A stretch of 64,000 nt of DNA from positions 62,001 through 126,000 of the forward strand of contig CANKYZ010000006.1 of NCBI GenBank assembly GCA_947488325.1, written 5' to 3'. Below, one piece after another: positions 58,345-64,000 of this stretch. A model generated the notes under the pieces. That model was not told where the DNA came from. It did no database searches and saw only the letters and a program-made list of their open reading frames with translations. This DNA is from an uncultured Erythrobacter sp. GTDB lineage: Bacteria > Pseudomonadota > Alphaproteobacteria > Sphingomonadales > Sphingomonadaceae. The stretch's first letter is position 1; each line of letters starts with the position of its first letter. Position numbers and translations under genes: made by a program.

Positions 58345-60309
58345 CTAACCTAAGTCCCTGAGTGCTGATTTCAATTCACCCAGCCATGGCTCAAATGGCT
58401 TCCAGGCGTTCTGGCCCTTGCGGTTGATCGGCTCTCGGACTTGCTCGCTTGAGGCGGTGCGCACTGCACGGTCGGTCTTGTGGAAGGCGAGGCACTGTTC
58501 CTCAAAAGGTACTTCTAGGAAATCGAGCATCTGGCGTGTCTGCCCTTCGAGATCGTCGAGCACATTCTCATGCTGAACGCGCAGGACTTTGCCGGGTAGT
58601 ACAGTGTCCCAGTGATCCATCAATCCGACATAATCTGAATAGTATCTACCGATTTCGGTGAGGCCATATGTGAATTCCTGCCCTTCTGCGAAGAGTTGCT
58701 TGAAGCCGGAAAAACAGCAATCCAATGGCGCTCGGCGGGCGTCGATGATCTTGGCATTAGGCAAGATAAGATGGATCAAACCAATATGCCGGAAATTGTT
58801 CGGCATTTTGTCGATGAAGAACGGAGCGTCTGCGCGGTGGATACGTGTGCTCTCGATGAATTCTTCGCCAAATCTTGTGAGTTGTTCCGACTCAATATCG
58901 CACAAGGTTTCTGGATAACGTGATTGACCTGCTTTCCGTCCACGCAGGCGGTGGGCGAGGGCTAGGATATTGGGCAATTCCAATGTCCCGTCGATTTGCG
59001 AATGGCTAGCGAGAATCTGCTCAAGCAAGGTGGATCCTGCGCGAGGCAGGCCAAGAATGAAGATCGGGTCCGCAGCGTGATAACCTTCACCGTTGTGTTT
59101 TGCGAATAGCTCCTTGGTGCAATTCTCGCGCTGTTTTGCCAGTTCGCTGGTCATCGCATCGGCATTGTACCGGGTTTGCGTGCGTTTCAGAGCGTTGCCT
59201 TCGTTGTAGCATGCAAAACTGGCCTCATAATCGCCTTCATCTTCTAGAGCTTTGGCCAGCGCGAAATTGAGGTGAACTCTGTCCATAAAGGCGATGTCAC
59301 TGTGCTCGATCTGTTCGCGCATCGCGGTGAGTTCGTTTGCCGAAAACCGATAGGTCTTGAGATTTGCAAGCGCGTAATAGGCATCCCCGTTGCATGGCCT
59401 TGCTGCAATTGCCGCACGGTAACTTGCCTCTGCTTCGGCTCGATCACCTTTGGTTTTGAGCGCGTGGCCTCGACTGGTGAGGCTGGATGGATCGTTGGGG
59501 ATTTTTTTTAGGACGCTATCAAACAGTTCTAACCCACGATCGTAATCACCGGTCTGAATGCACTCAATCGCAAGGCGCGATTGGAAAAGCGCATTGTTGG
59601 GATCGCGCTCATACAGCATTTCCGCTTGTTTGCGCGCCTCTGCTGATTTCTGACGCCGCCGAAGCGCATCAATATAGTCAAAGCGCAACTGGATATCATC
59701 GGGTGCAAAGCTAACTGCGCTTTCGAGTAAGAACTCTGCATCATCAAGAATGCCCAGCTCAATGCCAATCTTGGCAAGCAACCGCATCCCTTCAACATTG
59801 CGCGGATTTTGACGCAGGAAGTGGCGGCAAATTTCTTCCGCACGCATTAGGCGACCTTCGGCCAAGTGATTTGTAACCGCGATCAATTCGCGGGGTAGTT
59901 GTGCAAGACGCTGTTGTTGGGCCGTCGCTGCTTGCGCTTCGCCTATGCGTCCTGCCGCATTTTGCAATCGTGCAAGTTCTCGCCAGCTTGCTTCTAAAGC
60001 TGGGTTGAACCGGGTGGCCCGGGTGAATGCTTCCAATGCGTTTGCATCGTCACCCACAGCCAGGGCAAGGTGTCCTTGTTCCTGCCACGCGCGCCCATAT
60101 TCAGGCATAGTGATGTGCAGCGCTGAAAGATGCTCGCGCGCTTCGCCTATCCGTTTCAGATACCGCGCTGCGACGGCTGCCAGATACAACGCCTCGCCAT
60201 CATGAGCGTTTTGAGCCAACAAGGTGTGGGCGAAGGTCAGGCCAGTTTCAATCTGACCAGACTGCAGCGCCCGTTGCGCCTGTTTCAATTGTTCTTCGCG
60301 GGTGCTCAT
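58345..60309 (-). CDS. tetratricopeptide repeat-sulfotransferase fusion protein
   Basis: A 654-residue protein. Residues about 1-380 are TPR-like helix pairs (for example EGMRLLAKIGIELGILDDAEFLLESAVSFAPDD). The C-terminal 417-654 is a sulfotransferase domain with PAPS loop LPRAGSTLLEQIL at about 421-433 and a second nucleotide-binding block near IDARRAPLDCCFSGF. ATG 60309 opens directly on the first TPR helix. It lies 76 bp downstream of the TonB-dependent receptor in the same direction, probably one operon; this pairing recurs in sphingomonads, to my knowledge. The acceptor is unknown. Confidence 0.88.
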   Translation of the reverse strand: MSTREEQLKQAQRALQSGQIETGLTFAHTLLAQNAHDGEALYLAAVAARYLKRIGEAREHLSALHITMPEYGRAWQEQGHLALAVGDDANALEAFTRATRFNPALEASWRELARLQNAAGRIGEAQAATAQQQRLAQLPRELIAVTNHLAEGRLMRAEEICRHFLRQNPRNVEGMRLLAKIGIELGILDDAEFLLESAVSFAPDDIQLRFDYIDALRRRQKSAEARKQAEMLYERDPNNALFQSRLAIECIQTGDYDRGLELFDSVLKKIPNDPSSLTSRGHALKTKGDRAEAEASYRAAIAARPCNGDAYYALANLKTYRFSANELTAMREQIEHSDIAFMDRVHLNFALAKALEDEGDYEASFACYNEGNALKRTQTRYNADAMTSELAKQRENCTKELFAKHNGEGYHAADPIFILGLPRAGSTLLEQILASHSQIDGTLELPNILALAHRLRGRKAGQSRYPETLCDIESEQLTRFGEEFIESTRIHRADAPFFIDKMPNNFRHIGLIHLILPNAKIIDARRAPLDCCFSGFKQLFAEGQEFTYGLTEIGRYYSDYVGLMDHWDTVLPGKVLRVQHENVLDDLEGQTRQMLDFLEVPFEEQCLAFHKTDRAVRTASSEQVREPINRKGQNAWKPFEPWLGELKSALRDLG

Positions 60310-60385
60310 TGCATGGGCCTTAGACACCAAAACGGCGAGAGTGAACATTGCCACTCCCGCCGGTCTGTTTGAAACAAACTTTTGA

Positions 60386-63043
60386 TTAGTAGTTGAACGA
60401 AACGCGCATCCCGACCGTAAGCGGACGGTTAGTGATGATGCGTTCGCGATCATTGCCAAAGACACCGGACACCTCGGCACGTTTATCAGAGAGGTTCTCT
60501 CCGTAAACTTCGAAGCGCCATTGGTCAGCTACAACGCCAACCGACAGGTCGAACAATGTGTAGGAGTCCAGCTGGATCTTGTTGATTTCGATGATGTCAG
60601 TGAACTTCGAAGCTGAATAGCTGACCTGCGGTTGGATATAGGCCGACAAGCTATCCGACAGATCCCATTCGTAACGTGCGCGCAAGTTGCCCTGGAAACC
60701 AGGTGCATAGGCAAGTTCTTCGCCTTCAATCACATCATTGGTTGGGATCAGAACTTCTGTGATTTCGGTATCTAAGACTGAAAATGCGCCAGAAACTGTT
60801 AAGCCCGGTGTCGCATATGGCGCAATTGTGAAGTCAGCCTCAATCCCGTAAATCTCTGCATCGGCGGCATTCGATGAGAAGAACAGGTTTGTGATCGAGG
60901 GATCGAAAATTTGCGTTTGCAGATTTGAAATATCCACGAAGAATGCCGAACCGTTGAAGCGCAACTGACCATCGACCAGATCCATCTTCCAGCCCAGCTC
61001 ATAATTTTCCACTTTATCGGTATCAACCTCGAATGGAACCACAAAGCCGCCTTGGCCTGGCGCGACAGCGCCGCCCGGACGGTTAAGCAGACCTGGACGG
61101 AAACCTTCCGAATAGGTTGCATAGAACAACAGGTCTGGCGTTGGTGTCAGAGTTGCAGTGGCTTTAAAGATCGTGCCACTTGTTGACGCGGTGTCTGGCG
61201 CTCGAACGGCGTTGAATACTTGCTGCGCTTGCGTCTCTGACAGGCCTGCTGCTTGGATATCAGCAAGGGTATCATCCAGATCGAAAGCCTGACGTAAGGC
61301 CGGGTTGCACGATCCGATGAACGTGAATTCTCCATCGCCATTGTAGAGATCGCTGATGTCCGTGCCGAATGCGTTTTGATCGGTCCCGCCTGAATTACAG
61401 AACGAACCGTTCGCGCTGCCTTCAAAATCGACTTCAACATCGTAATACCTTGCGCCCAAAGTGACACTGAACAGATCGGGCACAACATCGAAACTGGCTT
61501 CACCAAAAATGCCCAATTGTTCATCGGTGCGGCGGATATCGTTGCGGAAAATTGTCTCAGCCGGGAATGGCCCAGCATCAGAGATAAATCCGGTGGTTTG
61601 TGGAAAGTTCTCTGCGAATGCGCCGAAAGGCTGCGCGATGACATTGCCTGGATAAGCAAAGTCGACACGTTCTTCGAGGCTGAGGTCTGAATAGAACCCA
61701 CCGCCCTGAAAACGAACGCGCCAATCTTCCGGTGTGCTAAAACGTAATTCTTGCGTGAACACTTCTGTTCTAGATACTGAATTTATGAACAGGTTTGGTG
61801 CTTGGCACGTGCCGCTAGGGGCTGCCGCACCGGGATAGGAAACCGATCCATCACAGATGTAATATGGCAAATACTGCCCTGCGAACAGGTAGTCGGTATA
61901 GTCGGCACGCTGATCGCTTTCACGGTCAGTATAGGCGCCGGTGTAAACCACATCTAGCATCGCGACACGGCCTTCGACGGTCCAGCTGGTGTTTGAAAAA
62001 TCGTCTTCGAGACGGTCAGACTCGAACCGTTCGATTTCAAGATCATCAAGTCCGCCCAATTCTGGATCGGCGAAGAACACACCGTCGGTCTCAAGACTTT
62101 GACGTTGGTGCGAAATGTTGACTGTCCAATCAGGAGTGACCTCCCAAAGGGCACTTACCCGGAAACCGGCATACTGCGTGTCGTTGAAGTTGTCTTCGGC
62201 GATACCGGCATTGTCGGCTTGAAGGAATTCGACGTTCGACAGGTCAGCTCCAGCTTGGAAGCCAGCGCGATTGGCGGAAACCGGAACTCCGTTTTCGCGG
62301 ATGAAGCCTTCGGGGCGAAAACGCGCACTTTCAGTAAGATCGCGTGTGCCTTGAACGTTGTCGATGTAGCCGCCCTGATCATCGAGGTAGACGACGCCGC
62401 GCAGTGCGATGGTGTCGCTAACCGGTACGTTGATCATCAATTCGCCTTGATAGCTGGTTTCGCCGCCACGGGTGAATGAGACACCAGCTGAACCGCTAGC
62501 GTCATAGCCTGAAAGATCAGGCTTGTTAGTGATCAAACGTACAACGCCAGCCTGCGAGCTAGCACCGAACAGTGTGCCCTGAGGACCTGATAGAACTTCG
62601 ATCCGTTCGAGGTCGGCAGCGTAGACGTCAAGGTTTCGACCCGGCTGCGACAGTGGTTGATCGTTGAGATACAGAGCGACGTTGGGAGCCAGACCTGCGA
62701 CTCCAGCCACGGTGATATTCGGCGTGGTTGATGCAAGGCCGCGGATATAAATGGTGCTTTGACCTGGACCATTACCGCCCGCAGTCACAGTTGGGATTTG
62801 CTCAAGGTAGTCTTCAAATGTATCGATATTCAATTGATCGAGCTGTTCTGCACCAATTGCGGAGACCGACACGGGTACATCTTGCAGATCTTCGCTACGG
62901 CGCTGCGCGGTGACAACAATGGTGCCGACGCCTCCTTCACGCTCTTCGGTCTGAACGGTTTGATCTTCGGTCTGCGCGACCGCAGGTGAAGCGAGCGCTA
63001 CAGCGAGTGCGCCAATCGACGCCCCGCTAATGGACTTTGACAT
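60386..63043 (-). CDS. TonB-dependent outer membrane receptor
   Basis: An 885-residue receptor. A signal peptide (about 1-23) precedes the TonB box region (GTIVVTAQRRSEDLQDVPVSVS, about 41-62), the plug domain (to about 180) and a 22-strand barrel ending in VGMRVSFNY with the terminal aromatic residue. It has no CarboxypepD or secretin/STN extension. Substrate is unknown: siderophores, glycans and other compounds are all possible. AGGGG lies six bases before ATG. Confidence 0.92.
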   Translation of the reverse strand: MSKSISGASIGALAVALASPAVAQTEDQTVQTEEREGGVGTIVVTAQRRSEDLQDVPVSVSAIGAEQLDQLNIDTFEDYLEQIPTVTAGGNGPGQSTIYIRGLASTTPNITVAGVAGLAPNVALYLNDQPLSQPGRNLDVYAADLERIEVLSGPQGTLFGASSQAGVVRLITNKPDLSGYDASGSAGVSFTRGGETSYQGELMINVPVSDTIALRGVVYLDDQGGYIDNVQGTRDLTESARFRPEGFIRENGVPVSANRAGFQAGADLSNVEFLQADNAGIAEDNFNDTQYAGFRVSALWEVTPDWTVNISHQRQSLETDGVFFADPELGGLDDLEIERFESDRLEDDFSNTSWTVEGRVAMLDVVYTGAYTDRESDQRADYTDYLFAGQYLPYYICDGSVSYPGAAAPSGTCQAPNLFINSVSRTEVFTQELRFSTPEDWRVRFQGGGFYSDLSLEERVDFAYPGNVIAQPFGAFAENFPQTTGFISDAGPFPAETIFRNDIRRTDEQLGIFGEASFDVVPDLFSVTLGARYYDVEVDFEGSANGSFCNSGGTDQNAFGTDISDLYNGDGEFTFIGSCNPALRQAFDLDDTLADIQAAGLSETQAQQVFNAVRAPDTASTSGTIFKATATLTPTPDLLFYATYSEGFRPGLLNRPGGAVAPGQGGFVVPFEVDTDKVENYELGWKMDLVDGQLRFNGSAFFVDISNLQTQIFDPSITNLFFSSNAADAEIYGIEADFTIAPYATPGLTVSGAFSVLDTEITEVLIPTNDVIEGEELAYAPGFQGNLRARYEWDLSDSLSAYIQPQVSYSASKFTDIIEINKIQLDSYTLFDLSVGVVADQWRFEVYGENLSDKRAEVSGVFGNDRERIITNRPLTVGMRVSFNY

Positions 63044-63399
63044 TTAATGCCCCTTTTGAGCTTTCGATTGGGTCGCGATGCGGAACTGCATCAGCGCTTA
63101 CCCAAGAAATGCGCGTGTGAAGTTTGAGAATTTGCGCGCGCAATGAGCCGTTACCAAGCGGTAAGAGCCACGGCCACAGTGATGGCGATAGTTTTCATGA
63201 AGCTCCGATGGCTTGTTGCAAAATAACAACACGGCAATCATCGTCAAATAAACTTCGATTTTCTCTGATGTATAATTACAATTATTGTAAATAAACTGAA
63301 ATTTGGATTTCAACAATTCAAACGAAGAAAGTAATTTCTCAAACAGTATGAAATATAATTCTAATTTTCCCTAAATCAGTGAAGTGTTACACAAGATCT
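63044..63399. other. AT-rich intergenic region upstream of the TonB receptor
   Basis: A 356-bp stretch with no convincing gene. It is markedly AT-rich from about 63230 to 63380. It should hold the receptor's promoter and leader, and the 3' end of the BCCT transporter transcript; no clear terminator hairpin is seen. Confidence 0.6.
63276..63290. promoter_or_regulatory. perfect palindrome in the receptor's upstream region
   Basis: TTACAATTATTGTAA is a perfect 7-1-7 inverted repeat, 233 bp upstream of the receptor start. A second weaker one, GAAAT-TTGG-ATTTC, lies at 63298-63311. These look like operators, but the binding protein is unknown. Confidence 0.5.
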
Positions 63400-64000
63400 T
63401 CAGGCGCTGGCTTGCCCTTCAGTCCATTCTTGGCAGGCTTCCGCCGTCGTCGGGACGCCGTGCTTTTTTCGAATGAGGTCAAAGGCCACCGCTTTTATGA
63501 TAGATACACACATCAAGGTAACCACGAAGGAAAATGGCAAAGCGCCGATAATCATGGTTATTCGAATTGCATCGATTCCACCCAGAATCAGCATAGATCC
63601 GACCACAAAAGCGAGTGCTGTTCCCCAAAACAGAATGTGATAGCGGCGAGTTCCTTCGTCTTCGCCCGCGCCATTGATCGTGTTTACGATCAAGATCGCA
63701 CTGTCTACTGACGTGATGAGGTAAGTCATTAGCAGGACTACGACGAGCGTTGATACGACCAGCGCTGCTGTCGGATTGAGCAGTACTGCGATCGTGGCGT
63801 AGAGTTGATCGGAAATCCCAGTTTCAAGAATTTTCCCGCCCGCGATGCCGCTCAGTTCAAGATCGATGGCCGTTCCGCCTGCTAATCCCATCCACAAGAA
63901 GCACATGAGCGAAGGAACCAGCGCCACGCCAAACACATATTCGCGGATCGTGCGCCCGCGAGAAATGCGCGCTATGAACATGCCAACAAATGGCGCAAAT
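63400..64000 (-). CDS. BCCT-family transporter, C-terminal part (partial)
   Basis: The last 199 codons of a transporter whose 5' end lies beyond the window edge. WAPFVGMFIARISRGRTIREYVFGV-like text (here FAPFVGMFIARISRG) is the BCCT signature of betaine/carnitine/choline transporters. About four TM segments follow, and a short cytosolic tail ending EGQASA. Substrates are usually quaternary ammonium or sulfonium compounds. Same strand as the TonB receptor, upstream of it. Confidence 0.88.
   Translation of the reverse strand, partial: FAPFVGMFIARISRGRTIREYVFGVALVPSLMCFLWMGLAGGTAIDLELSGIAGGKILETGISDQLYATIAVLLNPTAALVVSTLVVVLLMTYLITSVDSAILIVNTINGAGEDEGTRRYHILFWGTALAFVVGSMLILGGIDAIRITMIIGALPFSFVVTLMCVSIIKAVAFDLIRKKHGVPTTAEACQEWTEGQASA

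Overview
The window looks like a chromosomal segment of an alphaproteobacterium of the order Sphingomonadales, probably near Erythrobacteraceae. This is an inference. It rests on the short epsilon ATP synthase subunit, DUF2794 and DUF1153 proteins, a purM-DUF2066-hda neighbourhood, a chromosomal ccmCDEFGHI cluster, TonB receptor/TPR-sulfotransferase pairing, and a consensus CtrA box. Most of it is dense core genome. There are no rRNA genes, CRISPR arrays, prophages or intact insertion sequences. One tRNA gene (His) is present.

Layout. 1-1742: end of leucyl aminopeptidase, DNA polymerase III chi, a lipoprotein and Ndk. 1799-5104 (minus): purM, a purN fused to an MmcQ/YjbR domain, and a sulfotransferase. 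5157-8267 (plus): DUF2066, Hda, CysE, DUF2794. 8279-13847: two membrane proteins, an SDR dehydrogenase, Gph, GlmU and a SciP-like DUF1153 protein. 14089-17262 (minus): an S9 peptidase and an unusual translationally coupled pair, a minimal ADP-ribosyltransferase followed by an HU/IHF-type DNA-binding protein. 17410-22667 (minus): the F1 operon atpHAGDC, with an unknown gene wedged between atpD and atpC. 22941-28648: TauD-family dioxygenase, membrane-anchored trypsin-like protease, Cys-containing exported protein, Ada, an IS1182-type transposase remnant and a phosphoesterase.

29016-38697 (plus) is the classic envelope block pyrH-frr-uppS-cdsA-dxr-rseP-bamA-skp-fabZ plus rpmE. It links UMP supply, ribosome recycling, undecaprenyl and isoprenoid synthesis, phospholipid precursors, outer membrane protein assembly and fatty acid synthesis. 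38808-40885: prolyl-hydroxylase-like oxygenase, tRNA-His and an amino acid dehydrogenase. 41013-45974 (plus): cytochrome c maturation ccmCDEFGHI. 46092-53410: Kup, then a minus-strand run of a GGDEF/EAL protein, dapF, mtaB, ftsY and yciB. 53597-58258: EVE protein, TPP enzyme, a small tail-anchored protein preceded by a CtrA box, MFS transporter, PgsA. 58345-64000 (minus): TPR-sulfotransferase, TonB-dependent receptor, and the 3' part of a BCCT transporter.

The best candidate for an undescribed system is the ADP-ribosyltransferase/HU pair at 16385-17262, with the unknown gene inserted in the atp operon at 17677-18168. Secondary candidates are the PurN-MmcQ fusion, an EF-hand in the Skp chaperone, and the BCCT/TonB receptor/TPR-sulfotransferase module.
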